Notes: generated by a model not told the origin, from the letters alone. A stretch of DNA of 64,000 nt from an uncultured Eubacterium sp. (GCA_910589045.1 CAJUSH010000007.1:24438-88437); one strand, 5' to 3'. Positions 25,965-35,531 are shown, counted from the stretch's first letter. Program-made: numbers and translations.

Positions 25965-27776
25965 TTATACGCCGGTGCTGGTGACCAGACGGTCATACAT
26001 TTCAGACAGAACCTGCACGACCTTTGAGCAGAGATTGTATGCATTCTGGAACTTCACCAGATCCAGTGCCTCCTCGTCCTCGTCAACGCCGGAGATGGAG
26101 GTCCGCTGCTTGTCAACCGTGTTCATAATCGTAGTATAGTTCTCACATAAAAGCTCCGACTCCTCTGCGTCTACCGTTATATCGCCGTAAATGGTCTTCA
26201 GGAACTGCTCACCGCTGGCGCCGCGGTACATCGGCACATCCCGCTGGAGCTTCTGAAGCTCCTCAACAAGCGACTGATTGCTCTCGCCGTTTGCCAGATC
26301 CGGCCGGATCGCAGTTGCAAAAATATTCGGGTCCCTTGACGCGTCCGCAATCTTGATGTTTGCCGCCGTCAGCCGGTAATAGCTGTTAGAATTAGAGCGC
26401 AGTGATGCCGCGCCTGCCTCCGAAAAGTCAAGCTCGTTTCCGAGCTTATCCTCCGCCACAAAGAAGGAACCCATCGGATTGTTATATAAATCAACACCCT
26501 TGTGCTGAATGTCGTTAAACGCCTTTGCAAAATTACGTAAAAACTCGTTCATCTGCGACTGATAGTACGGGATACCCTTAAAATCAATAGAGGTTCCCAC
26601 CGTAGCCGGCTGCCCCATCGTTGAGGCAAGTCCTGATATATCCGAACTGATCGTGAACGAGAATCTGGTCTGTCCGCTCGGATCGGTTGTCATAATAAAC
26701 GAGGAATATTCGTATTCCCGGTTTCCCAGGGTCAGTACGCCCTCGCTCGGCAGGTTCATGCCTACCTCCTCCAGGACGTTTGTATTTGTGATTACGACCT
26801 GCCGGCCCGACGCACTCTCAACCTTACCGCAGAAATTGTTGTGGTTGTTGCCGTCGCGCATCTCCACCAAAGCCTTTAAGCTTCCCGTTGCAAGGGAGCT
26901 GGTCGCACCGAAATCGGACTTTGTGTCCGCCCAGCGGATATCGTAAAGGCCGTCCGCGTCGTTCTGATTGTCTTTATATTTTCTGGCAACGCACTCCAGC
27001 TGACGGTACTGTTCCCCGTTTACCAGCTCCAGTCCGTTTACCTTCACCGTATAATTTGTTCCCCCGGTATACATATCCGGATAGTTGCTGTTGACGACCT
27101 TTGTCTCCTGAACCTCCACTGCTACGATCTGAGAGAGCTGGTCAACAAGCAGCGCCCGCTGGTCGCGCATGTCATTTGCAAACGCGCCGTTGATCTCCAC
27201 ATCGTTGATCTGCGTGTTTAAGAGCGCGATCTTCTGTGCGATAGAATTGACCGTATCCACCGTGGACTTTACCTGCTCATTCAAATCCTCCTGGATTTTG
27301 AGCAGACCGTCCGATACCGTATTAAAATAGCTGCACAGCTTTTTGGCAGAACTGATAAACTGGTTGCGGTAAGACGTATCCGCCGGCGTACCCCGCAGTG
27401 AATCCAGATCATTGAAAAACTCCCCGTAAATGGACGAAAAGCCTTTGATCGTGCCGTCATCCTGAAAATATGTTTCCAGCTGGCTCATGTACTTGACCTT
27501 CTCGTCATACTCTCCCTGAAAGCCGCTGTACTGCCAGAATTTGTTGTCGTAATATTCGCTCCGAAGCTGTGTAACGCTGACCGCGGAGACACCGGCACTC
27601 AACGTTCCGTACTCCGTGTAGCTGCGGATCGCATTGTTCGCCTTTACATTTGTTACCTGCTTCGAGTATCCGAGTGTATCGACATTTGAGATATTGTTAG
27701 CCACGGTATTTGCAGATGCCTGATACGTACGCAGACCCGAAGTCGCGATCGATAATCCAAAAAATTGACTAGCCAT
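25965..27776 (-). CDS. flgK: Hook-associated protein 1 (FlgK), copy A
   Basis: A 603-residue protein starting MASQFFGLSIATSGLRTYQA, with NTVANNISNVDTLGYSKQ (the rod/hook-family N-terminal motif) and a C-terminus with VKFQNAYNLCSKVVQVLSEM, which is typical FlgK. It forms the first junction ring between hook and filament. AAAAAAGGAGCG precedes the ATG, 16 nt after the second flgK copy. The two copies share only the terminal regions closely and differ in the middle. Confidence 0.92.
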   Translation of the reverse strand: MASQFFGLSIATSGLRTYQASANTVANNISNVDTLGYSKQVTNVKANNAIRSYTEYGTLSAGVSAVSVTQLRSEYYDNKFWQYSGFQGEYDEKVKYMSQLETYFQDDGTIKGFSSIYGEFFNDLDSLRGTPADTSYRNQFISSAKKLCSYFNTVSDGLLKIQEDLNEQVKSTVDTVNSIAQKIALLNTQINDVEINGAFANDMRDQRALLVDQLSQIVAVEVQETKVVNSNYPDMYTGGTNYTVKVNGLELVNGEQYRQLECVARKYKDNQNDADGLYDIRWADTKSDFGATSSLATGSLKALVEMRDGNNHNNFCGKVESASGRQVVITNTNVLEEVGMNLPSEGVLTLGNREYEYSSFIMTTDPSGQTRFSFTISSDISGLASTMGQPATVGTSIDFKGIPYYQSQMNEFLRNFAKAFNDIQHKGVDLYNNPMGSFFVAEDKLGNELDFSEAGAASLRSNSNSYYRLTAANIKIADASRDPNIFATAIRPDLANGESNQSLVEELQKLQRDVPMYRGASGEQFLKTIYGDITVDAEESELLCENYTTIMNTVDKQRTSISGVDEDEEALDLVKFQNAYNLCSKVVQVLSEMYDRLVTSTGV

Positions 27777-27792
27777 AATTTTCGCTCCTTTT

Positions 27793-29772
27793 TTACAGTC
27801 CTGTCACAAGCAGCTCGATCATATCCGAAACCGTCTGGATATAACGGCTGGCTGCATTATAGGCATTCTGATACTTGATCATGTTTGTCAGCTCCTCGTC
27901 CGTAGACACACCGGTGATCTGCAGACGCTTATTGTCCAGAGCATTTGTCGAGCTCTCAAGCGTCGTAGCGGTTGACTGGTAAGTAGAGCCTGCGGTCGCG
28001 ATGCCGCCGATCATCTCCGTATAATACTCGCCAAAGCTAAAGCTTGCCTCGGAACCAGGGTATATTTTCAGGCACTTCGTGCGCCACAGCTCGGAGAGCT
28101 CCGCGCCCATGCCGTAGTCGATCTCATGCGTGTCCTGCGTCAGATGCGGGAACAAATTCGGCTGATTTTCCAGGGCATCGTTGACACCGAGGGAAACCAG
28201 TGTATACTGGGAGCCGGTTTCCAGGCTGTACGCCTCGTTATAGACATAATACAGCTTACCGGAGATGAACTTCTCCACATATTTCTGGTTATCCTTTGTC
28301 TCCCACTGCTCATAGGGACACTGCTTTGTGCCGCGACCCGGAATAGCCGTACCGTTGGCATCATAAACTGTCGTGGAAACGGTTCCGTTGCCCTTTGTCT
28401 CATCCCAGATCCGGTATTCATTTCCGGCCAGCGTCACAGTCTTGCAGTCATAGATATCCTCTTCGTTATAAATATACCATGTCTTGCCGTCCGTATCCGT
28501 GACCTTCTGGTAACGTTCCGTCCCGTTTCTCGTGAACAGCTCCGCGGGCGGAATCTTCATGTCGGAGCCGAGCCTGCACTTCTCCTCATCGAGCACCTTA
28601 ACGTTTTTATAGGTGGTGATCGTATAGGTGCCGTCACCGTTGTCTGTCTTTACATCAAAGCTCGCCCTTGTATTCGGGCATAAAATCTCGTTAATCTTCG
28701 TCGCGATACCATGGATCAGCACATCAAGCTGTGCCTCGGACTCCTCCATAACGGACATGCCGACGCTATTTGCATAGATCATGGGATCCGCACCCTCCAG
28801 ATACGCAAAGTTCCTCAGACCGTCGCCCCGCGCCTGAATGAGTGCCTTGATCTCGCCGATATCCGAGTTTTTCTCGGCCGAGATCGGTATCGAAAAATCG
28901 AAGAGGTCCATGTACTGTCCGTTTTCCTCGTTCGATAAATGAGGCCAATAAGCATCCACATAGCCCGTTGCGCGGTCTATCTTTTTGCCGACCTCATGGA
29001 AAAATGATTCGTCGACAAAGGACTGCCCCTCCACCGTAACCGTAACAACCCCGGTAGCATCCTCACTGTAGGACATGTTCACAAGGGCGCTCAGCTCATC
29101 GAGGGCCGCATCCCTCGCATCCCGCAGGTCATAGGCAGTCTCCACCTTGCCCGCCTCGATGCGCTGAATGTCCTGATTCAGCTTAAAGATCTCCTCGCCA
29201 AGCTCGTTGACACGGTCTATGTCGTTGGATATCTGAATATTTATTTTTGACTGATATGTGGATAAACTCGAATAAATTGCTTTTGCCCGAGTAAGAAGCA
29301 GGTTGGAGCGCTGTATAACCAGGCTCTGATTTGTCGCGTCCGAGGGATCCTGTGCCAGAAACTCAAACGCAGACCAGAGGCTGCTGTTCGATTCCCGCTC
29401 ATTGCCGGAACCCATCAGTACATTCCTGAATGCAACGCCCTGTGACTCCTGATACAGACTCTGTACCTCGTCAATCGCACTAAAATAAGATGCGTAGTAG
29501 GACATACGCCCTGCCTCCGCACGATATCTCTTATCTAAGAAAATATCCCTGGCATGGACGATATCTCCGATTCCTACTCCAAGACCCGTCTGCAGCGGGC
29601 CTGCGGCAGACTGTCCGAACGTATTGTAGTGCTTATTTTCAAAAACTACCTGCTGACGCACATAACCCGGCGTATTTACATTCGCAAGGTTATTTGCAGA
29701 CGTGTTGATGGCGTTCTGCGCCGAACGTAAGCCGCTGCTGCCTACGTACAGCGAACCCATTCCGTTAGCCAT
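27793..29772 (-). CDS. flgK: Hook-associated protein 1 (FlgK), copy B
   Basis: A 659-residue protein starting MANGMGSLYVGSSGLRSAQN, with NTSANNLANVNTPGYVRQQV and a C-terminus of TNMIKYQNAYNAASRYIQTV, again the FlgK pattern. It directly precedes copy A. Its middle region (residues about 360-560) holds an acidic, Tyr-rich insertion. Either both act as separate junction layers or one has a specialised role. The start has AGGGGGAATTAGT upstream. In the operon it follows flgN, the FlgK/FlgL chaperone. Confidence 0.92.
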   Translation of the reverse strand: MANGMGSLYVGSSGLRSAQNAINTSANNLANVNTPGYVRQQVVFENKHYNTFGQSAAGPLQTGLGVGIGDIVHARDIFLDKRYRAEAGRMSYYASYFSAIDEVQSLYQESQGVAFRNVLMGSGNERESNSSLWSAFEFLAQDPSDATNQSLVIQRSNLLLTRAKAIYSSLSTYQSKINIQISNDIDRVNELGEEIFKLNQDIQRIEAGKVETAYDLRDARDAALDELSALVNMSYSEDATGVVTVTVEGQSFVDESFFHEVGKKIDRATGYVDAYWPHLSNEENGQYMDLFDFSIPISAEKNSDIGEIKALIQARGDGLRNFAYLEGADPMIYANSVGMSVMEESEAQLDVLIHGIATKINEILCPNTRASFDVKTDNGDGTYTITTYKNVKVLDEEKCRLGSDMKIPPAELFTRNGTERYQKVTDTDGKTWYIYNEEDIYDCKTVTLAGNEYRIWDETKGNGTVSTTVYDANGTAIPGRGTKQCPYEQWETKDNQKYVEKFISGKLYYVYNEAYSLETGSQYTLVSLGVNDALENQPNLFPHLTQDTHEIDYGMGAELSELWRTKCLKIYPGSEASFSFGEYYTEMIGGIATAGSTYQSTATTLESSTNALDNKRLQITGVSTDEELTNMIKYQNAYNAASRYIQTVSDMIELLVTGL

Positions 29773-29790
29773 ACTAATTCCCCCTATCTG

Positions 29791-30303
29791 TTATTGCTTT
29801 GTGTCGAAGCCCCGACTTCCGAGCAGATCCCCGGTGTTTACGGCAGATTTGTTGTAATTTGCCGTCTCCGGAGCCTGTCGCATACTGCGAAACAGATTAA
29901 GGTCAAATTCTAATAACTCCATAGACTGATGAATCAGCGTCTGATTCGCCTTGTTGATGCGCTTTAGCTCACTCATCGTCTCCCTGAGATCGATACGAAC
30001 CGCAGCAAGCCTTTCCTGCTCCCTCGGCTGGTTTGCAAGCGTCTCCTCCAGATGGGAAATTTTTAATTCCTCCGGATTTTTGTTCAAAACGACCGCAATA
30101 TCATTCATGATGCGCGCGCGCTTTGATTCCAGACTCTGAATCCCGTTTGCAACCTCCTCCTGGCCCGCACTGATGCGCTCTACGGCCGGGACATCAGAGG
30201 CGATCAATGCCTCTCTCAGATCCTCGGATAAATCAATCAGCTTCTGGTATTCAACTGTCTCATTCTCCAGGACCTGTGTCAGGTCATCCATCAAGCTTGC
30301 CAC
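29791..30303 (-). CDS. flgN: Flagellar export chaperone FlgN
   Basis: A 170-residue, mostly helical protein (ASLMDDLTQVLENETVEYQK and LIDLSEDLREALIASDVPAV) with the length and profile of FlgN, the chaperone for FlgK and FlgL. It starts with GTG at 30303, seven nt after AGAGGT; an internal ATG at 30291 is the alternative. It sits between flgM and the flgK genes, the standard position. Confidence 0.88.
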   Translation of the reverse strand: MASLMDDLTQVLENETVEYQKLIDLSEDLREALIASDVPAVERISAGQEEVANGIQSLESKRARIMNDIAVVLNKNPEELKISHLEETLANQPREQERLAAVRIDLRETMSELKRINKANQTLIHQSMELLEFDLNLFRSMRQAPETANYNKSAVNTGDLLGSRGFDTKQ

Positions 30304-30317
30304 GTTCGATACCTCTC

Positions 30318-30596
30318 TTAATACAATTCGTTGTACTTTTCTAACAATTTACTTGCAAAATCTCCAGCATCAACCTTGTAATTACCAGAATCAACCTTAG
30401 TTTTCAGCTCTGCGACTTTATCTTCCCTGATGTCTGAAGCATTTGCGACTGCCTGTTTTGCGATCTGATAGTCCCGTCCGGTCTGCGAAATCTGCAGTTG
30501 ATCCTGAAAACTGCCGGTCTTTTTCGCTGCATTCGTGCGGGCAGGCTTGCTACTCTTATAGATCGCAGCTACCTGATTATATGCATCTATACGCAT
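30318..30596 (-). CDS. flgM: Anti-sigma28 factor FlgM
   Basis: A 92-residue protein; the N-terminal half is disordered and basic, and the C-terminal half (REDKVAELKTKVDSGNYKVD then FASKLLEKY) is the sigma28-binding region. FlgM holds sigma28 inactive until the hook is finished and it is exported. GAAAGGAGATGCCGTT precedes the ATG. It opens the flgM-flgN-flgK-flgK-flgL-fliW-csrA operon and is itself behind a sigma28 promoter, a feedback loop. Confidence 0.92.
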   Translation of the reverse strand: MRIDAYNQVAAIYKSSKPARTNAAKKTGSFQDQLQISQTGRDYQIAKQAVANASDIREDKVAELKTKVDSGNYKVDAGDFASKLLEKYNELY

Positions 30597-30664
30597 AACG
30601 GCATCTCCTTTCTTTCTTCCCTGAAATGTAAAAAGTAATCTTTCCGATTGCTTTTTCTAAACTA

Positions 30665-30692
30665 TTTATCGGAGGATTGCCCGAAAACATTA
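30665..30692 (-). promoter_or_regulatory. Sigma28 promoter of flgM operon
   Basis: TAATGTTT, 11 nt, TCCGATAA on the minus strand: one mismatch from consensus in each box. It lies in the 139-nt gap between the hybrid kinase gene and flgM, giving a leader of about 60 nt. Confidence 0.85.
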
Positions 30693-30735
30693 GAGGAAAA
30701 ATAATTTTTTTGCCCTGCCGCCTGCGATGTCCCTT

Positions 30736-33700
30736 TTAAGCCTGCGCTTCGTCCAGTATCTCGTCTAAGGTTTCCATGAGCTTTGCGATATCGATGGGCT
30801 TTGCGATGTGCCCGTTCATGCCGCTCAGCAGCGCCTTTTGCTTATCCTCCTCGAAGGCGTTTGCCGTCATGGCAAGAATCGGAATCGATGAAAGCTCACT
30901 GTTTTTCAGCTCGCGTATCCTCCTGGTGGCCTCATAGCCGCCCATCACCGGCATCTGGACGTCCATCAGGATGACCTGGTAATAGCCTGGCTTTGATTGC
31001 TCCAGCATATCCAGGGCAATCTGTCCGTTCTCCGCCGACTCGATCTCAAAGCCGGCCTCCTCTAAAATTGTCTCCGCAATCTCGCGGTTTAATTCATTGT
31101 CCTCCGCGAGCAGAATCCGTCCCGTATGCCGCGCCTTTCTGACGGTGCTGACTTTCTCCTCCTTATCCTTGTTCACGATGGAGTACAGGCAGTCCTGCAG
31201 CTCGGATAAGAACAGCGGCTTGCTGCAGAAGGCTGTCACACCGGCCTCGATCGCCTCGCTCTCGATATCGCTCCAGTCGTATGCCGTCAGGACAATAATC
31301 GGAACGTCCTTCCCCATTTCCTTGCGGATGCGCCTTGCCACCTCAACGCCGTTCATGTCAGGCAGCAGCCAGTCAATAATGTAAACCGCATAGCGGTCGT
31401 TGCGCATCTTTGCCTGTCGGGTGCGCAGCACCGCCTCCTTGCCGGAAAGCGTCCACTCCGCCCGCAGCCCGATCTCCTGGAGCATGCACGAAACGCTGTC
31501 ACAGGTGTTAAAATCATCGTCCACCACAAGCGCACGGACATTTTTCAGCTCCGCAATCTCCTGTACCTCCCTGCCCTCCGAATCCAGCTGGAAGGTAAAG
31601 GAAACCGTGCATTCCGTGCCGACGCCCACCTTGCTTTGCACCTCGATCGTGCCGTTCATCATCTCCACGATATTTTTCGCGATCGCCATCCCAAGACCCG
31701 TTCCCTGGATTCCGCTGGTGGTGGAATTGCGCTCACGCTCAAACGGCTCGAAAATTTTTGCGACAAACTCCTCCGTCATGCCGATACCCGTATCCTTGAC
31801 ATGGAACTCAAAATGGGCGTGGCCCGCCGGTGCGCCTGCGCGCTCGATGACCTTTAAGCTCACCATGCCTCCCGCGGACGTATACTTCACGGCGTTGCTC
31901 ATCAGGTTTAAGAGCACCTGGTTCAGGCGCAGCTTATCGCAGTAGATCTCCTCGTGCCGGATATCCACGGCATCCATATACAGATCCAGCTGCTTTGCGC
32001 GGATATCCGCCTGAAGAATGTTGCGCAGGTCGTGCAGAATATCAGGCAGACAGCAGGGCTGCTCCTCCAGATGTATTTTCCCGCTCTCAATACGGCTCAT
32101 ATCCAAAACGTCGTTGATGAGACTCAGCAGATGGTTGCCCGACGACATGATTTTCTTTAAGTACTCCTCTACCTGCTCCTTCTGATCAATGTGCGTCAGG
32201 CCAAGAGCGGTAAAGCCGATAATCGCGTTCATCGGCGTGCGGATATCATGGGACATGTTGGAAAGGAACGCACTTTTCGCCTTGCTCGCCCGGTTTGCCT
32301 GGGAAAGCGCATCCTCAAGCACCGCTTTTTTCTCCATCTCCGAACGCGTTTCCTCATCTACACTGTGGAAGCCCACCACAACTCCCCGCTGCACATTCCA
32401 GTCACCCGTGCGTGCTGCCTTCATCTGGAAATACCGGACATCTCCGCAGCAGACCGTGCGGTAGTTAATGTAGCACATCTCCTTCTCCGAAAGCTCCCGC
32501 TCCATCGTCTCGCGGGCCATGGCTTCCCGCATTTCCTCCCGGTCATCCGGGTGAACGCATTCCTCTATGTAACGCCCGATGGCCTCTGCCGCCGGAACCT
32601 CCTTTGCAAAAATATCCTCCAGCAGGCCGCTCCTGCAGTCGCCGATACGCAGCGGCCGCACCAGCCCCGTATCCAGGTTGAAAAAGAAAACCAGGTTGTA
32701 TTCCATGCTCAGCGCATGGATCAGCTCCACCTGCCTGCGCTTACTCTCACGCCGTTTCTGCTCCTCCTTCAGCTTCTGGTCCGTATAATCGAGCAGGAAC
32801 CGCTGACAGTAAACCTCCCCGTTCTCCTCAACCAGCTTGATATTTCCCATGATATGGTAAATTTTTCCGTTCTCATGCTGTACGCGGTATTCGATATTAA
32901 CGCTGTCGCCCACATTTTCGAGGGAGCGAATGCTTTCTTCGAGCTTCGACCGGTCCTCATCCATGACGGAATGCGCAATCAGGTCAAAGCCGCACGCCAT
33001 CATCTGCTCCTGTGTCTCATAGCCCAGGATGTTCAGCGCGCTCCTGTTTATGCTGATAATCCGCGAGCCGTCCAGCGTGTGACAGATAACGCCGCAGTCC
33101 AGCGACATAAACAGTGATTCGAGCGTCCTGTTTTTGCGTATAATCTCCTCCGCGTACGCCCGTTCCTGTGTTATGTCGATGCCGACACCCACCGTCCCCA
33201 TCACGCTCCCGTCCACATCATAGAGCGGGGATTTATAGGTCGTGAGCAGCTTTGTCTTATCGCCGGTCTGCACCTCTTCTTCCGATACGATGGTTTCCCT
33301 GCGCTCCATCACGATACGCTCCGACTCGATGCAGGCAGGGTCATCCTGCTCCACATCCCAGATATAAGCGTGCCCGCGTCCCTGGATCTGCTCCTTTGTC
33401 TTGTTTACCGTCTTGCAAAAGCTGTCGTTTACTTTTTCATGAATACCGTCTTTACTCTTAAACCAGATCAGATCAGGGGTACCATTGATTGTCGCATCCA
33501 AAAACTGGCCTGTCTGCCAGCTGTCTATGCGGTTCTTCAGCAGCTGCTGCCATTTCAGAAAATGAAAGCCCAGCTCCGAAACAGACAGAGGAAGCGTCCA
33601 GATATCCGCGATGCCGGTTGACATTTCAGATGGATAATCCAGCATTTCCATGATCTGCGGCTTTTCGGCGAGAAGAATCAGATCGGCGTCCGGATTCTTT

Positions 33701-33909
33701 GCCGCAACTAAAGAACGCGCTGTATCCACCGCGTTTAATTCTCTCAAATCAGCTATTATCACATCGGCTTTTTTTGCCAGTTCTTCCTTCGGCACGTCAC
33801 TCTTAAAAAATTCATGTGTGAAACCTTCAAACGGAGGCATTTCCTCCAGCGTTTCAACCAGCCCGCTTTGGCGCCCGATAAAGTAGAAGCGCATATGACA
33901 ATGATACAT
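30736..33909 (-). CDS. Hybrid sensor histidine kinase with three PAS and two receiver domains
   Basis: 1057 residues, soluble. Order: a receiver-like N-terminal region (about 1-125, with IIADLRELNA but a degenerate Asp pocket), three PAS-type sensor domains (about 135-255, 262-385, 395-525), HisKA with SHDIRTP (His about residue 553), HATPase with VKDTGIGMTEE and GTGLGMAIAKN, receiver 1 (IIDWLLPDMNG) and receiver 2 (ILMDVQMPVMGG). No output or HPt domain is present, so phosphate must move to a separate HPt or regulator. GAGGAGG precedes the ATG. It is divergent from the second flagellin gene and upstream of the flgM operon, which suggests a motility-linked signal. Confidence 0.92.
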   Translation of the reverse strand: MYHCHMRFYFIGRQSGLVETLEEMPPFEGFTHEFFKSDVPKEELAKKADVIIADLRELNAVDTARSLVAAKNPDADLILLAEKPQIMEMLDYPSEMSTGIADIWTLPLSVSELGFHFLKWQQLLKNRIDSWQTGQFLDATINGTPDLIWFKSKDGIHEKVNDSFCKTVNKTKEQIQGRGHAYIWDVEQDDPACIESERIVMERRETIVSEEEVQTGDKTKLLTTYKSPLYDVDGSVMGTVGVGIDITQERAYAEEIIRKNRTLESLFMSLDCGVICHTLDGSRIISINRSALNILGYETQEQMMACGFDLIAHSVMDEDRSKLEESIRSLENVGDSVNIEYRVQHENGKIYHIMGNIKLVEENGEVYCQRFLLDYTDQKLKEEQKRRESKRRQVELIHALSMEYNLVFFFNLDTGLVRPLRIGDCRSGLLEDIFAKEVPAAEAIGRYIEECVHPDDREEMREAMARETMERELSEKEMCYINYRTVCCGDVRYFQMKAARTGDWNVQRGVVVGFHSVDEETRSEMEKKAVLEDALSQANRASKAKSAFLSNMSHDIRTPMNAIIGFTALGLTHIDQKEQVEEYLKKIMSSGNHLLSLINDVLDMSRIESGKIHLEEQPCCLPDILHDLRNILQADIRAKQLDLYMDAVDIRHEEIYCDKLRLNQVLLNLMSNAVKYTSAGGMVSLKVIERAGAPAGHAHFEFHVKDTGIGMTEEFVAKIFEPFERERNSTTSGIQGTGLGMAIAKNIVEMMNGTIEVQSKVGVGTECTVSFTFQLDSEGREVQEIAELKNVRALVVDDDFNTCDSVSCMLQEIGLRAEWTLSGKEAVLRTRQAKMRNDRYAVYIIDWLLPDMNGVEVARRIRKEMGKDVPIIVLTAYDWSDIESEAIEAGVTAFCSKPLFLSELQDCLYSIVNKDKEEKVSTVRKARHTGRILLAEDNELNREIAETILEEAGFEIESAENGQIALDMLEQSKPGYYQVILMDVQMPVMGGYEATRRIRELKNSELSSIPILAMTANAFEEDKQKALLSGMNGHIAKPIDIAKLMETLDEILDEAQA

Positions 33910-34035
33910 GATATCCTCCTCACAGCATGTCCTGTACTTTAAGTTTAAGAATATTTTTTTACAGTAAAAACCATTTTTATTTTAACAGATTCATTTCTGT
34001 TTGTCTACTTGCGATTTTTTAACTTTAATTGATTT

Positions 34036-34070
34036 TAATACTGTTTGAAACCGCATAAAACGCCGATAAA
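34036..34070 (+). promoter_or_regulatory. Probable sigma28 promoter of second flagellin
   Basis: GCCGATAA at 34062-34069 is a perfect sigma28 -10 box. The expected -35 position (34043-34050, GTTTGAAA) is poor against TAAAGTTT, so the promoter may be weak or need an activator. Confidence 0.5.
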
Positions 34071-34084
34071 TATTTATACGTAAT

Positions 34085-34142
34085 TTTGTCAGGATGACAA
34101 ACACAGATTTGTGCTTTTACTTTGTGCTTTTACATGGAGGTA
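34085..34142 (+). promoter_or_regulatory. Second flagellin leader: predicted CsrA sites and tandem 13-bp repeat
   Basis: A 6-bp hairpin TTTGTC/GACAAA with AGGAT in its loop (34085-34101) is followed by TACATGGAGG over the Shine-Dalgarno (34131-34140), both close to the CsrA consensus. Between them TTTGTGCTTTTAC occurs twice in tandem (34108-34120, 34121-34133). Confidence 0.65.
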
Positions 34143-34148
34143 AACTAT

Positions 34149-35480
34149 ATGTCTATGACCGTTTCACATAACCTGACCGCGGCAAATGCCGGGCGCCAGT
34201 TAAACGCCACCACAGACAGCAGACGGAAATCCACGGAGAAGCTCTCCTCCGGTTTCCGCATCAACCGCTCGGCAGACGATGCCGCCGGCCTTAGCATCTC
34301 GGAAAAGATGCGCTGGCAGATCCGGGGGCTTGACCGTGCAACTGCAAATGTACAGGACGGCATTTCCCTGATCCAGACTGCGGACGGCGCGCTGAACGAA
34401 ATGCACAGCGCCCTGCAGCGCATGACCGAGCTTGCGACACATGCCGCAAACGACACAAACACCACCACCGACCGCCAGGCCATCCAGAAGGAGCTGTCCG
34501 CCTTAAAGGCGCTGATCAGCCGGATCTCGGACTACACCACCTTTAACGGCCGCACCGTCTTAAAGGCGAAGCAGCTTGTTGAGATTGACTGCGACGATTT
34601 TTCCACCGTTCTTATGGAGGATCGGTTTTCCGGTATTCCCAACGCGCAGCCGAAGGTCTACGGTAAGGCCATCAACTTCGGCAATGTCAACAGCAGCAAC
34701 AAGGAACAGCTTATCAACAAAAAATTCACGGTCACCTGCAGCCAGAACTGCACTCAGAAGTTCCGGTTTGAATTTACGGACGACACCGCAACATCCTCCA
34801 GCATCACCGGCAGCACGACCAACGGCCGGGGAAATCTGACCGTCACAATCGGGATGAAGGATCCCAGCATCAGCAGCGGTGCGGACGTTGTGCAGCGGAT
34901 CTATGACGAGGTTGTGAAAAATCAGGGTGCACTCGGCGGCGGCGGAAACAATCCCATTCACATCGGACATGCAAACGGCCTTCACATAGATGGCAGCTCG
35001 CTCATCATGTATTCGATTGCCGACGGACCGCCCTACGCGGAAGGCATGGGCCAGATTTACGCGGACGACCTGTTAGTGAAGAACGAGCAGATGCGCCTTC
35101 AGGTTTCGTCAAGGCCCTGGCGTGAAGTTGAGGTGGAAATCCGCACCATCAATTCAAGTACACTTGGGCTTGGAAATCTCAATGTCTCCAGCTACGAAGC
35201 CGCCGGAGACTCCATAAAGCGGATCCAGAACGCCGTGGAGCTCGTATCCGATTACCGCTCTTATCTCGGCGCGCTGCAGAACCGGCTCGAACATACGATG
35301 CACAACAACCAGAACACCGCCGAAAATACACAGGACTCCGAGAGCCGTATCAGGGACACCGACATGGCCGGGGAGATGGTGAATACTACGAAATTGAGAA
35401 TTCTTCAAAATGCCGGCGAATCCATCCTGGCCCAGGCAAACCGCCAGAAAACGGAAGGCATTTTAAGCCTGCTCACTTAG
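34149..35480 (+). CDS. Second, longer flagellin
   Basis: 443 residues from ATG 34149, with GGAGG nine nt upstream; an upstream ATG at 34122 lies in the leader repeats. N-terminal KSTEKLSSGFRINRSADDAA and LQRMTELATHAANDTNTTTD, and C-terminal AGESILAQANRQKTEGILSL, place it in the flagellin family. The central part (about 135-370) is larger than in fliC and unrelated to it, with TCSQNCTQ (two cysteines) and a Gly-rich GGGGNNP stretch. It probably forms a minor or alternative filament subunit. It is alone on the plus strand, divergent from the hybrid kinase, with its own sigma28-like -10 box and CsrA-type leader. Confidence 0.93.
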   Translation: MSMTVSHNLTAANAGRQLNATTDSRRKSTEKLSSGFRINRSADDAAGLSISEKMRWQIRGLDRATANVQDGISLIQTADGALNEMHSALQRMTELATHAANDTNTTTDRQAIQKELSALKALISRISDYTTFNGRTVLKAKQLVEIDCDDFSTVLMEDRFSGIPNAQPKVYGKAINFGNVNSSNKEQLINKKFTVTCSQNCTQKFRFEFTDDTATSSSITGSTTNGRGNLTVTIGMKDPSISSGADVVQRIYDEVVKNQGALGGGGNNPIHIGHANGLHIDGSSLIMYSIADGPPYAEGMGQIYADDLLVKNEQMRLQVSSRPWREVEVEIRTINSSTLGLGNLNVSSYEAAGDSIKRIQNAVELVSDYRSYLGALQNRLEHTMHNNQNTAENTQDSESRIRDTDMAGEMVNTTKLRILQNAGESILAQANRQKTEGILSLLT

Positions 35481-35502
35481 ACAAATACGGCAAAATGTCT
35501 AA

Positions 35503-35531
35503 TTGAAGCCGGGGTGATTCCGGGGTATAAT
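35503..35531 (+). promoter_or_regulatory. Sigma-A type promoter before the Trp-rich membrane protein
   Basis: TTGAAG, 17 nt, TATAAT: a near-consensus housekeeping promoter. A leader of about 75 nt follows, with an 8-bp hairpin TGCCGGAA/TTCCGGCA (35557-35587) and then AAGGAGG. Confidence 0.8.
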
